From Chlamydomonas reinhardtii (lineage: Eukaryota; Chlorophyta; Chlorophyceae; Chlamydomonadales; Chlamydomonadaceae): a stretch of DNA of 64,000 nt. The stretch is from the NCBI RefSeq assembly GCF_000002595.2, contig NC_057018.1:694206-758205 (forward strand), written 5' to 3'. Below the pieces are notes generated by a model. It saw nothing but the letters and a program-made list of their open reading frames with translations. It made no database searches and was not told where the DNA came from. This document shows, piece after piece, positions 11,722-28,200 of this stretch (within the stretch, counting starts at the first letter, position 1; each line of letters opens with the position of its first letter). A program made the translations under genes and the position numbers.

Positions 11722-11907
11722 TGTTCCTTATCCTTGGGATCTGAGCAGCTAGATGGTTACCGCAGCGAGTGTCTCAGCCTCTTAGTGCCTCAGTTAGGGT
11801 TTTCAGGCAGCGGGATCAGATCCCAAGGATAAGGAACAATGGCCAATGACAAGCGCAAGAACGGCTTGGCTGCAGAGGACGTCGCGGTAAGTTTGCGACG
11901 CAGGCGG
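11653..11907. repeat. 92-bp inverted repeat carrying the same first exon on both strands
   Basis: The left arm 11653-11744 and right arm 11816-11907 are mirror copies, with no difference seen, separated by 71 bp. Each arm holds the start codon, the 16 codons of MANDKRKNGLAAEDVA and a GTAAGT donor. The minus arm belongs to the Lys/Glu-rich gene. The plus arm begins at ATG 11839 and its donor is at 11887, with no convincing downstream exon. The arrangement is a fold-back duplication or a two-way promoter with twin first exons. Confidence 0.85.
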
Positions 11908-12470
11908 TATTTAAGATGGCGGTATTTAAGAGCAGCTTCAATACCAGGGGACTTCGTGATAGCAGAGTCCTAAAATGTGAATGCATGCAATATTGTAGGC
12001 GGCTTTACAATCAAACCGGGATCGCGAAACGGGTCGGTCTGCGCACTGTTTAGCGACCGACATTATATTGTTTTATGGGTATTAATAGCACAAATATCTA
12101 TTTGTGGAACGATCAAACGCTGTTGCGAGCGGCCGAATGAAGCAAAACACCGAACACACAGACACGGTGTTTGATTACACCTGATTAAAAGGCGCGCCGC
12201 AGCCCGCGCTGGCGTCGTTGCTTTTCTCAGCTCTTCTTAGCGACCTCCAAGGCGCTCATGCGGAGCCACTGACGGTGAGATTTATCGGGCCCATGCAGCC
12301 GTGGCAGCGTCACCTGTCGCATAGAGCAGGGGGGGGGCGGCGGCTTGCATGCATCAGAGGGTGGTGGGGTACAGGCTCCGCATGAGCTGGTCTTCTGAAG
12401 ACTTAAGAAGTATGTGCATCCATGTGTATCACTAAGTTCTCTGCTGTTCACCGTGGGCACATGCCATGAC
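11908..12470. other. No supportable gene
   Basis: A short repeat, GGCGGTATTTAAGA, occurs twice near 11903-11932. This stretch could hold the intron of a transcript starting from the plus-strand twin exon at 11839-11886, but no matching acceptor and frame were identified. Confidence 0.4.
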
Positions 12471-12974
12471 ATGGACGCAATCCTACGCTCTACCACCTTC
12501 AGTGCAACACTTATGGGTGTGGCCGTGGAGGTAAAGCTCACCATCCGGGCAACCTATGTCGCATCTTTCGACTTCACCATGCACGGCTCTCCGTACACCT
12601 TCCTGGTGACCAAGTGGAGCAGCCGCGGCTTCGCCAAGTTCGCAACTCTGTTTTTCAACGCAACCACGTGGGACCCCACTAAATTCGGCACGTTCAGTGA
12701 GGCCGATGACGGCACGGTGTCCTTTAGCATGGACACCTCGAAGAAGCTCAACATGGTTGAGCAGGGTGTCAAGGACATCCTGTCATGCATCGACTTGATA
12801 GGGTGCCACTACCAGCGCTCTGTGCGTGATTACGCAGTGTGGTACCGCGAGAAGCACCCGGAGCTGGACACGTACGTGCAGTACATTACGCGGGCGGCTT
12901 GTTGTGCAATCGCGCATGTTGACTTCCTTGCACCCAACATCACTTGGGACCTTGTGCAATTTTTATTGTCTTAG
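12471..12974 (+). CDS. Orphan 167-aa protein of unknown function
   Basis: An intronless frame starts at ATG 12471 (MDAILRSTTFSATLMGV) and ends FLLS. A non-ATG extension reaches back to 12414. The mix of residues (Trp, Phe, Tyr, Cys well spread, e.g. FTMHGSPYTFLVTKWSSRG) and the third-position bias look like a real globular protein. No family was recognised. TGTAA at 13132-13136 would fit a poly(A) signal about 160 bp downstream. It lacks the Ala/Gly/Gln runs of its neighbours, which may mark a different origin. It might be the last exon of a transcript from the twin exon upstream. Confidence 0.6.
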   Translation: MDAILRSTTFSATLMGVAVEVKLTIRATYVASFDFTMHGSPYTFLVTKWSSRGFAKFATLFFNATTWDPTKFGTFSEADDGTVSFSMDTSKKLNMVEQGVKDILSCIDLIGCHYQRSVRDYAVWYREKHPELDTYVQYITRAACCAIAHVDFLAPNITWDLVQFLLS

Positions 12975-13484
12975 AGCATGTAGATAGACCCGTTGGCCCC
13001 GTGCGTGTGTGCGTGGCGCGCGTGTGTGTCTGAAGTCGACAGGGGTACGTACGCTAATTTAACATGTCGTTGGGAACTGTGAAGCGGTACGTATGCGGGT
13101 TTGACACCTGTATGTGTGCCAATAATGATGCTGTAAACACGTCTCTGTCCCTGACTCTGTATTTGTAGGAATTTGACAGGGTAAGAGTGCTAATTTAACG
13201 TGTCATTGGGAATTGTGAGGGGGTACGTAAGCTAATTCAAGACTAGGGCATTCGGGCTGAGTGTAAAGCGCTAAAACTAGGTTTGGTACGTTTACGAGTG
13301 CGGTCTGTAAAGCTGTTACTTTTGCTAATAACACGGTAAACACGTAGCGGTACCTAGAATTCTGTTTGTGTGGTTTTGAAGGGGTACGGTAGCTAATTTA
13401 ACGTGTGCGTAGGTAATGCGAAGGGGTATGTAGACGATGTTTACAGGGATAGAGGGGGGTGCGGGGGGGTTAGCCGGTTAGGTC
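12975..13484. repeat. 3' flank with three degenerate tandem repeats
   Basis: A block with GGGTACG, GCTAATTTAAC, TGTC and GGTACGTA recurs near 13037, 13177 and 13377 with variable spacing (about 140-200 bp). A linked TAAACACG block appears near 13133 and 13332. The stretch is AT-richer than its surroundings. No gene was seen. Confidence 0.6.
13132..13136 (+). terminator. Putative TGTAA poly(A) signal of the orphan ORF
   Basis: First TGTAA on the plus strand noticed after the stop at 12974. Further TGTAA motifs lie near 13264 and 13308. Confidence 0.4.
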
Positions 13485-14577
13485 CTGTGTGACCAGCAGC
13501 GCGTACCCGGACAGCGCCAGCCGCAGGTGGATGTGCGGCGGGCGCAGGCAGTTGCGGGAGCCGTAGGCGGCGGGGATGATGGTGGTGTACCTGAAGACAG
13601 GGAGTTGGAGGAGGAGCGGGAGGGGGTGAGCTTGGGGGTGAGCGGGAGGTGAGGTGAGCTGGGGGGCCGCGCGGTAATGGGGGGGAGCGGCGTGGAGGAT
13701 AAGACGGGTGCCGGTTGGTCGTTGGTCTGATCAGGCAGTCTTACACACCACTGCGCGTGGTGACGTGCGTGGTCCGATTCTCAGCTTGACCTACATCCCG
13801 CCCGCCCCGTACAAGTGTTGTGCTTGGCAAATGGCACACGAGCATGCACATGTGCATGTGCATGTGCATGTGCGCTGGCTTACCCCAGTACCCACGGCCA
13901 CAGCCACGCACGCAAGCTTTGCCCCCAAGACACAGGGCCGGCTGCCGCCTCCGGGCCCCGGGCTGCCGCCTCCGCGCCCCCCGGCTGCCGCCTCCCCTGC
14001 TGGCACCACCCCCCTGGAGTGTGTGATGGGACAGGGTTCAGGCAGGTTGGCGAGGTCCCATAGGGTGCAGCTGACGCCCATACCCCAAGCAGACAGCAAA
14101 CAGTTTGCAGCGGCAGAGCAGGAGTGCATGGCTGGTCGAACGCCGGAGTTACTGTACCGACAAGTTGCTGGCTGGCTGGACGTTTGCTGATGCGCATTCC
14201 TCACGCTCCGGGCGCCCGGCCGGCGATAGCACCACCACCCCCCTGGAGTGGAGCCTGCCTGCGCGGGGCCCCTGCTAGCACGCCCGATGCGACCCCGTCC
14301 ATTCCCGCCTACACACACAGCGCCCTGGGACTTCGACGACAACGTCTGGCAGCTGCAATCACCAGCATGCCGGTAGGCAATACACACTCGTGTATGCGCC
14401 GCCTGTGGCCCCCTCCCCTTGGAGTGGAGCTCGCCACCCTCTGCTGCTCTTGCTTGTCCTGCCTCCCCAGCATCCCCTGCCCTTTGAGACCCCTCTCCTT
14501 AGGGCCCCCTCCTCTGGTTCCGTGGACTAAGTGTATTACGCAAGCACATGATCTATTGAGCTCTTGAATTGCCCACA
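13485..14577 (-). pseudogene. Partial duplicate of the dioxygenase gene (exon 4 plus intron 3)
   Basis: The segment matches 16123-17191 with scattered substitutions and small indels. It contains a copy of exon 4 (13590-13485, including the iron-ligand string RPPHIH) with its acceptor. The donor side is replaced, and no copies of exons 1-3 or 5 lie nearby. It lies downstream of the whole gene in the same orientation. It is not expected to make protein alone but could act as an alternative exon if transcription reads through. Confidence 0.8.
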
Positions 14578-15385
14578 CCTGTCGTGTCAGATTTCTTTTC
14601 CGACGGTATCCCCAGTGCCGTACGGCCCTTCCCGTGCGGGGGTTCTGGGGGGCGGATAGGGGGGTCCCCGACGCCAAACTGGTCTCCCCTGAGTCCCCCA
14701 CGCTCTCAGCCCCTCCGTGCATGTAGTAATGACTTGCTGGCCAAGTGGGAGGGCGGTCCTCGCTCGCCTGAGGTCGAAATGGGCGGGTTTTGGCCCGCCA
14801 GTCATGCGCCCGATGGGCGTGTGTCGGTCCGATTGGGCCAAAGTGTGCTGGAGAGAGCAGTAACTCACTCCATATGTTATTTAGATACCCAATATTGCAT
14901 TGGAATGTATCCCGGGGCAAAATGTGAGGCTCTGCCGACCGGCAATTTCGCGACCGAGGCCCCTCGAGGAGCCATTTTTTCAAACCGTGACATAAAAATG
15001 GGAATTCAAGGCTTTGCTAGGGCTAAAAGCAGCTCTTCGTGCACAATGTCGGGGCATGTCGCTGCATTTCGCGAGCTCGGCGAGCGGGCAGGCCGCGCCA
15101 GGGCTTAAAACAACAAGTCATAACATACATATGTCATGTATCAGTAGTGTGTCAGTGGGCTCAAATGCTCAATCAGCGGCTCACAAACCGCACATACCGG
15201 TACTGTAAGCACCTGGCATCAGACCCAACTTACGGGAATCACACAGAGCCCGTTACCCGATATGCGCAACCAAGCCCGAACCCACATCAGCTTCAACACC
15301 CACCGCTCAACGTACGGCACTCATGTCCGTTTGTCCACTTGCCCACTATCGTCCATAGTCACTACCGTCGTGTCCCGCCCACACA
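14578..15385. other. No supportable gene
   Basis: This is the 3' flank of the dioxygenase gene. No minus-strand TGTAA was noticed close to the stop. Frames here are short and without motifs. Confidence 0.4.
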
Positions 15386-18300
15386 CTACCGCTGCCGCTT
15401 TAGCAGGATGTCGAACACGCCCGCTCCTGTCACGGGGTCCAGCAATACCTGCTGCAGCGGGTTGCCAGAGCCGCAGCCGCCGCAGCCGCAGTCGCCGGGA
15501 CCGTTGAGGGCGCTGCCGGCAAAGTACATCTGCGTGGATTTGTGGAGGTGTGGAGGTGTGGAGGTGTGGGTAAGTTGGGTTGGGAGGTTGGCTATGGGTG
15601 TGGGGTGGGGGCGGGGGGCGCGGGTGGGCAGGGGCGCACATTCAGGGACTGCAAAGATGCGTTGCGCAGTGCGGTGCGGTGGTCCCCACTCTCCGACCGG
15701 TCCCGCCGCCCTTGTCCCCGGGCCCCCGGTCGCCCCGATCCCGGATGATGCATGTGGAGTATGTTGGACTGCATGGGCGGCGGGTCTGTCGCACGCTTGC
15801 ACCAGGCCTCACCTAGGCTAGGCCAACACCCGTGGGCGGCCCCCGTTGGCCCCTTTGGCCCCCGTCTGCCCCCCCCTTGGCCCGCCCGCCCACCTGCCCT
15901 GCTCGGCTCCAGCTCGGCTGCATTTGGCCCCCCGCGCCCCTGCACCCCTGTAACTAGAACCCTTGGGCTCCCGGCACCTTGGGGACCCCTGCTCCCCCTG
16001 TCCGTGCCCGCCCCCCTTTGTCCCCCTGCTGCCCCCGCAGCTAACCACCACCAACTGCCAACCGCCAACTACCACAACCGCCAACCACCACAACTGCCAA
16101 CCCCCAACTGCCGCCGCCGCACCTGTGTGACCAGCAGCGTGTACCCGGGCAGCGCCAGCCGCAGGTGGATGTGCGGCGGGCGCAGGCAGTTGCGGGAGCC
16201 GTAGGCGGCGGGGATGATGGTGGTGTACCTGAAGACAGGGAGTTGGAGGAGGAGCGGGAGGGGGTGAGCTTGGGGGTGAGCGGGAGGTGAGGTGAGCGGG
16301 GGGGCCGCGCGGTAATGGGGGGGGACCGGCGTGGAGGAGGTGGGGTGCCGGTTGGTCGTTGGTCTGATCAGGGAGTCTTACACACCACTGCGCGTGGTGA
16401 CGTGCGTGGTCCGATTCTCAGCTTGACCTACATCCCGCCCGCCCCGTACAAGTGTTGTGCTTGGCAAATGGCACACGAGCATGCACATGTGCATGTGCAT
16501 GTGCACTGGCTTACCCCAGTACCCACGGCCACAGCCACGCACGCAAGCTTTGCCCCCAAGACACAGGGCCCCTCCCCCGGCTGCCGCCTCCCTGCCCCGG
16601 GTCGCCGCCTCCCCTGCTGGCACCACCCCCCTGGAGTGTGTGATGGGACAGGGTTCAGGCAGGTTGGCGAGGTCCCGTAGGGTGCAGCTGACGCCCATAC
16701 CCCAAGCAGACAGCAAACAGTTTGCAGCGGCAGAGCAGGAGTGCATGGCTGGTCGAACGCCGGAGTTACTGTACCGACAAGTTGCTGGCTGGCTGGACGT
16801 TTGCTGATGCGCATTCCTCACGCTCCGGGCGCCCGGCCAGGCGATAGCACCCCCCCCCCCCCTGGAGTGGAGCCTGCCTGCGCGGGGCCCCTGCTAGCAC
16901 GCCCGATGCGACCCCGTCCATTCCCGCCTACACACACAGCGCCCTGGGACTTCGACGACAACGTCTGGCAGCTGCAATCACCAGCATGCCGGTAGGCAAT
17001 ACACACTCGTGTGTGCGCCGCCTGTGGCCCCCTCCCCTTGGAGTGGAGCTCGCCACCCTCTGCTCTTGCTTGTCCTGCCTCCCCAGCATCCCCGGCCCTT
17101 TGAGACCCCTCTCCTTAGGGCCCCCTCCTCTGGTTCCGTGGACTAAGTGTATTACGCAAGCACATGATCTATTGAGCTCTTGAATTGCCCACTCACTTGT
17201 AAGAGCCGTCGGCGGCGATCGGCACGCGCGTGCGGCAATCGGCGTTGGCCAGGTTGCTGTTGTCGTCGTATTCGCCCGCGTTGTCAGCCTGTGTGAGTAC
17301 GTGTGTGTGTTAGGCAAACAGACTGGTGTTCTTAGCATGAGGCATGTGGCATGAGGCGTGTGTGTTCTGTTTGGGGGGAGGAAGCAGCGTGCGGCGTTTG
17401 GGAGGGTTGGAGAGGGGACGGGTTGCGGTTGGGCTGGTTTGGGTTGTGCGCCTGGGTGCGAGATAACGAGATTTCCGATCCGACCCGCTGCCGCTTTGTG
17501 GCGTGCACCGCCCGCCCTCCACACACACACGCACACCTACTCGGAACGACGGTAGGACCACAGGTAGGATGGGGTGTAATGATGAAATGATGCATGCTGC
17601 GCTACCGGGCTTGAGGCAGCGAAGCTCACGGTTCGGTCGGGAGCAGCGGGCGCCCTGGCAACCGCCGTGTTGTGCGGGTGTGTCCCGAAAGTGAGAGGTT
17701 TGCCCGCTGCTCGCCGGGTTCTCGCGAAGACCGACACACCTGCCAAACGTCTATGAAAGCAAGAGATGAACTCTCAGAAACTGGCGTGCAGGTGAAATAC
17801 TGAAGAACATGACCGGTGATGGTTATTTTCGTGGCATTCCTGCCGCCGGTCTTCAGCGCGCAGAACGACTCGTCCGGCTTGGTGTTGAGTGGGACGCCTT
17901 GAGACTGCGTGAGCAAAGAGTACATAAGGCGATATAATTAGCGAAATGGGCGAGCGCATGGAGCTGAAAAACTTGGTCTGGCGCACCTGGTAAAACGGCC
18001 CAAGCACATCCGAAGGGGTAGCGAGGCAAGAGCGCGGAGACGGAGAAGGCGAGGGCGAGGGCGCTGGCGAGCGCCGCGGCGACGGAGATGGCGACAATGC
18101 CGGACTCGGTGCCGGAGATGGCTTCGGCGACGGGGCGGAAGCCGGCGATGCCTCAGCGCGCGGCGACGGCTTGGGGGGTGGGCGGCGATTGGCACGTGGC
18201 TTCTTGCGACCCTGCTTTGCAGCAGCGGCACGAACCAGCGAGGCCACGCGCGTCTCTGCTGCCGTGCCATCGCCTATGACCGTAGACGATGGCGCTGCTG

Positions 18301-18502
18301 CCCCCAGGCTCGCTAGCTCAACAAGCTCTGTCTGCTGCTGCTGCTGCTGTTGTTGTTGTAGCTCCATGGAGACATACCAGTCCGGTTGGCTCCGGTCTAT
18401 GAGTGTGGGGTCCGAGGCAACGACATCTTGCTGCAGCAACCGGGATGCCTGCGTGCATGCGAAGGAGAGCATCGCAATGGCGAGAAGCGTGCGTATGAGC
18501 AT
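15386..18502 (-). CDS. Secreted intradiol ring-cleavage dioxygenase with (SP)n linker
   Basis: Five exons (18502-17987, 17904-17740, 17288-17197, 16228-16123, 15529-15386) splice with GT-AG borders into 340 aa. Residues 1-20 form a signal peptide (MLIRTLLAIAMLSFACTQAS). A poly-Gln run follows, then an SPSPSP-type linker at about 125-155, like hydroxyproline-rich volvocine wall proteins. The catalytic domain starts at TPSDVLGPFY. It continues through ITGHVL, IDVWQADNAGEY, AAYG, RPPHIH and TQMYFAG. These match the protocatechuate/catechol dioxygenase family, with both Tyr (GEY, AAY) and both His (PHIH) iron ligands. Such enzymes open catechol-type rings between the hydroxyls using Fe(III) and O2. 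A secreted form could act on phenolics outside the cell. Exon joins restore WQ|AD and TQ|MYF exactly. An exon-4 duplicate lies downstream. Confidence 0.9.
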
Positions 18503-18894
18503 GGCTTCTGGGGTTTGTATGCTGTAACGTCAATTGCTATTCAAATATTACGACGGGCTTGCTTGTTAGACACTGAAGGGCTGCATGGGGTCCGCAGAAC
18601 CCATGCGCTGTCGTACGCATTGTACATCGACTGGTTGCTGTGGGCCTCTTTGTTGTTGGGCCATGGTATCGTCACGCATTGAAGAGCACGCCTTGTGGAG
18701 TTGCTGCACAGGCGGCCCAGCGAGCTCGCTTGACATCTTACCGCGGGTGCACGGCCTTGGGAGTTGGGACTGGTGCGCGCTGCGTGCCACTCGCATGAAA
18801 GCACCCACCCGCAGGCCTCCCCTATGCTAACTTGTCCCCCCTTGCAGCTTCATTCACATGCAATATTGCTAGACATGTATGTACGTCTGCACAT
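18503..18894. promoter_or_regulatory. Shared intergenic region of two divergent genes
   Basis: About 390 bp lie between the start codons of the dioxygenase (minus) and the hairpin protein (plus), so both promoters and 5' UTRs must lie here or in unseen leader exons. The CCCCTTGCAG at 18837-18846 could be an acceptor of a leader intron for the plus-strand gene. No TATA-like element was assigned. Confidence 0.45.
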
Positions 18895-20511
18895 ATGCAA
18901 CAACTAATAGTGACCGCCCTTTCGTGGGCGAGCGAGCAGGCGCGTTCACTGGGCAAGCGCGCCGGGCCGCTGTGGGAGTGGGCGAAACATAATAAGCCCA
19001 AGACAACAGCAGGATGGCTGGTAGGTCGCTGAAGGGGCCAAGCGACGTGCTGGCGCCCAACAGCAGTCTGTAACGCACGTTTCCTCTCCTCGCGCCAGAC
19101 CGCTGCTTCCGCTGCTGGAGTGGTCGTGTCCGCCCTCTCGGTTGCAATGATGATGCTTTTAATCTTCGTGGGCACTACGGTCTTGGTGGTGCTCGGCGCG
19201 GGCTCGATTTTCGGTGAGTATTCTCATTTGACGAGGCTCCTCAGCGCCCGAATCATGTACAGCTGTTACAGATGTAGTTTCGAGCCAAACAACATCGCTT
19301 TCTTTCGTTTACCTGCGCAGGTCTGGCTCTCGGGATATGGCTCTGCTTCACAGCTTGGTTGTCCGCAGCGTTCGCAGTCGCTGCGGGGTGCGCGGCCGCG
19401 GGTCTACGCGCGACTCAGGTTGCACTGCTCGCGGTGGCGAGCCTGGCGCGTCACCTGGTACCCGGGTGAGGCAGGAAACTACGTTGGTTGGGGGCAGGGT
19501 ACAGGGAAGAGGAACCGGGCTTCAGGCATGCGCTTGCGCCTGGGTAGGCAGGCGGCACTCTTGTGTAGCGCGTGTGGGTGGGCTCTTTGGTTTCCACACC
19601 ACCACGCCAAGCCAGGCGGCCGGACTTCGCATGAAGGGCGGTTCATGTTGGGGGCTGCCGAGGTACTGAGGGGTAGGGGACCCAGGAAAAGCGGGAAGGG
19701 AAGCTTTTAATGACAACAATTGGCCTTGCGCGTTTCCTGGCTTTGCCGATACCGTACTCGCAGGGGCCTGCGGGCAGCTGTAGCAGCGGACGCGGCCAGC
19801 CTCGCCAGCTATGCCTCCGCCAACCTGTGGCCCGCCGCCGACTCTGCTGCTACTGCCACTGCCAGCGGGGGGCGTGCTACTGCGGCGGAGGGGCATGCTG
19901 CTACTGCCAGTGGCGCCGCCAGAGCGCTGGCAGCAGCGCCCGGCGGCTCTGTTGCTACAGCCGGCAGCAGTGGCGGCGGAGCTGCCGCGGCCCCGGCGAT
20001 GCCCGCCGCGGCGCCCGGCTCCCCTGCGGCTGTAGCAGTTGTCGCAGCACCGGCAGTAGCAGCAGCAGGAGCGGCCGTAGCGGCAGTGGCACAGCCGCCG
20101 CCGGCGGCACTTCTGGAGCCGTACGGTAATTTGTACGACAACCCGGCCGTGTGCGTGAACGGCGGCGGGTCTGCAGAAGGCATGACTGATGCCGGCGGCA
20201 ACGTCGATGTCGTTGATGGTGGTCTGTCACGTGCTGGTGATGGCGAAGATGAGTTTGATGATCTTTCACACAGCCACGCACACGCGCAGCCCTCGCTGCC
20301 GCTGCCACCGCCGCCACCGGCCGCGGCTCAGAAGCAACACCAGCAGCAACGGCATCGGCACGCCAAGCCCGCGGCGGCAGAAGCGGCGGCGGCGGCGGCG
20401 GCGGTGGCGATGGGAGCGGCGCAGCGGGCTGGCTGCGGCGCGGGGAGCGGTGGCACAGTTGCGGGTGCGGGACATCGCAACGCCCCGAGTGAGCAGTCCT
20501 GCGGCGCCTAG
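18895..20511 (+). CDS. Long-hydrophobic-hairpin membrane protein (oleosin/promethin-like candidate)
   Basis: Four exons (18895-19020, 19099-19213, 19321-19465, 19764-20511) with GT-AG borders give 377 aa. The N-terminus is amphipathic (LSWASEQARSLGKRAGPLWE). Residues ~43-115 form an almost unbroken hydrophobic stretch (GVVVSALSVAMMMLLIFVG, VLVVLGAGSIFGLALGIWL, TAWLSAAFAVAAGCAAAGL) with Gly turns. A ~250-residue Ala/Gly-rich soluble tail follows, with an acidic spot (GDGEDEFDDL) and His/Gln runs. A ~70-residue hairpin between soluble ends is the plan of oleosin-type and promethin/LDAF1-type lipid-droplet or ER proteins. No proline knot is present, so the family is a guess; a plain two- to four-helix membrane protein is possible. 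The start is the first ATG in frame after a possible leader-intron acceptor. Confidence 0.7.
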
Positions 20512-21572
20512 CGCTTGTGGGTCTTGCGGCACTCGGCGGGGGACGGGGCTGGTGTGTGTGTGTGGGGGGGGGGGGAAGAGAGGACAGGTGGGGGAATTGG
20601 CGTGGCGAGCGACTGGCGTGGCGATCTGCGGATCAAGTGACGGCCGGGCGGCGCCAGGCGGGCATTACTCTTTTTTCTTCCGCGCGCTCGCACAACCCCT
20701 GAAATGGAAGGGATGCGCGTTATGCGTCGACCAGCAGCACATGTTGGGCATGCATATGACGCCGCCATGAGGTGTTGCCGTTTACGTGCCGTTTGAACGC
20801 GTGTGCGAACGCAAGTATGACGCCAGACGAGGGTTGTCGTCGCTGGTGCATAATGTGTGCGTGCATGCAGATCATATGTTTCAGGGCTCTGGTGGGTGCC
20901 GTCGGCCCAAGGGGGCCCAGGAACTTCATGTGTCTTTCATTCTTCCCTCTTTCAAAAAAGCACTGATCGTTTTGCGCAGTTGTCTGGTTGCGTGGTGCAT
21001 AGAGCTGTGCGAGCGATGCACGTGCGTTCAGATCAGGCGGGATACGACTGCGCGAAAGCAACCAAGGCAAGGCAGAGCTGCATCAGGCGCCTGTGCATGG
21101 GGCGCGCTGAAGGGGAGGACTCGTGGCAGAATTTGAAGGACGAGCGGACACAAAAGAGGCACGCGGAGGCACCTGTGTGCACTATTCGAGGACACCAATG
21201 CGGTGCTGTTGCGGATATGCACCGTATGCACCGTTGCACTCGATTTGCTCTTGCTTTCTCGGCTCAAGCACACGTATGCAACCTGCGATTGAGTGCGGTG
21301 GCTTACACAATGGTGCGGTGGCCCAACTGTTTGGGACCGGACAGGCATGCGAGCAGGGACACGGGGGTCGGGTGTCATGGCGGTTAGTGGCGATTGTCAT
21401 TGGCAAGAGCGCCAGCCCAGGCGCTGTTTAAATGTCATAATCTATGACAGTATTGACTTATGTGACTTGTCAGTCACACGCTCCATAACTTTGACTCTAT
21501 CTGACTCGAGTTCTTCCTTTCGTCCACCCGTTGAAGCTAAACCTCGAGCATACCTCGCGCCCAGTCGCGCCT
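20512..21572. other. No supportable gene
   Basis: 3' flank of the hairpin gene and 5' flank of the F-box-like gene, both on the plus strand. Short frames only. No clear TGTAA was noticed. Confidence 0.4.
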
Positions 21573-26805
<5,233 letters not shown>

Positions 26806-28200
26806 AACACTGGGACTGCGGCAAGCTTGGCGAGAAGACACGCACGGATTTAACTTTATTCCAGGTGTCTCAAGGAGTTTGAACCAATGCGATCGCACAC
26901 AGAACGATGGAAGCGCTCTCGGCCGGCGTGTCAGCCGGGGCTTGCATCTTCGGGGAGGGGTAAGAAGCTGCTCCCAGTGTAGGCCCAGTGGAAGCTGCAT
27001 GCGGCCCCTGAAATGCGTGTCGGCGACGGAGTGCGGCGCTGAATTCCTAGAAAGCAAGCAAGAGCAGAGGGCGGTGAGAGCATAGTCCCGAGCACGATGG
27101 CTATAATGACAGAGTTAGTCGTGTAGGCAACGGCTTGACGACGTGTGCATGAAACAAACACTGGATCAGACCGCTAGAAGGAACACACGACAACTCCAAA
27201 TCGGTACCACATCTTTAGGTACTGAGCTGCGCGGCGACGAGCCAATGCTGCTGGGTAAACGCACAAGCGCAGCAGCACCCGATCCCATTCAGTTGCATTA
27301 ATTACCGTACACGCTGCTGTCGATGGGCTATGGCCTCCACCACACCTGCTGCACAAAACAGAGTCTTGCATGTGCATGCACACTCGCTTACACTTCTCTG
27401 AACAAAGCTCGAGGGGGCGGGGCCTCGACGGCGCGTCCGCACACCAAACGGCACGCCGCGGGCCCCCAGCCCCCAACCCGCAGCCCCCCTCCCCCTGCCG
27501 GTCGCTCTCTGCATCTGCTGATGCCGTGCAGCGCAACACACGCAACACCGACCACCCGCAATCGCAATCGAGTCAGGCAGGACGGCAGCACCACCCTACC
27601 GGTCAGTCGCCGCGGAGCCCTTCAACAAAAGCTTGTCATCCGCCATCCTCCGCGCCGGGCGGTGTCCTGTCTCTCAAGCTGCAACCCGCATCTGTATAAA
27701 CCATAAACCGCAAACGCGCCTTTCAACTCTTTACTCTTGCGCACTCTGCGCGCGTTTCGCACGTCGTCGGCCACCCAATTCTGTTGTTTCAGGCCCAGTA
27801 CCACCGCCCCAACGTCAAGCATACGGTACCGCAATCCTCCTTCTGTAACACCAAACCTCCACGGTCAGTGTTTATGTTGTAGCCACTTGCAATTTTCTGT
27901 TTGCTGCTAGGAAATGCAAAAGGAGTCCAAAACAAAAAAAGTCCTACCCGCTGCTGCACAAGTCACTCTCGCGGCCGCGCCAAGGCCTCTGGTGTGCCGT
28001 ACCAACGGCCAACCAACACTTGCCGTAACACACCGTCACACGTGGCACAACAGCGTCACACGTGCACAACTTCCAGGCACACGCAGCCACGCACAGCCCA
28101 CGACGCCATCCTGCAAAACACACACGCCACACCACACCACCAGCGAGCAGGGAAGACACACGCCACGCCCCCTCCCAAACCCCCACAGCCGCCTCAGGTC
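26806..28200. other. No supportable gene between convergent genes
   Basis: Region between the F-box-like stop and the NMD3 stop (first copy; 32778-34172 is the second). Only short frames. Both 3' UTRs should lie here. Confidence 0.45.
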
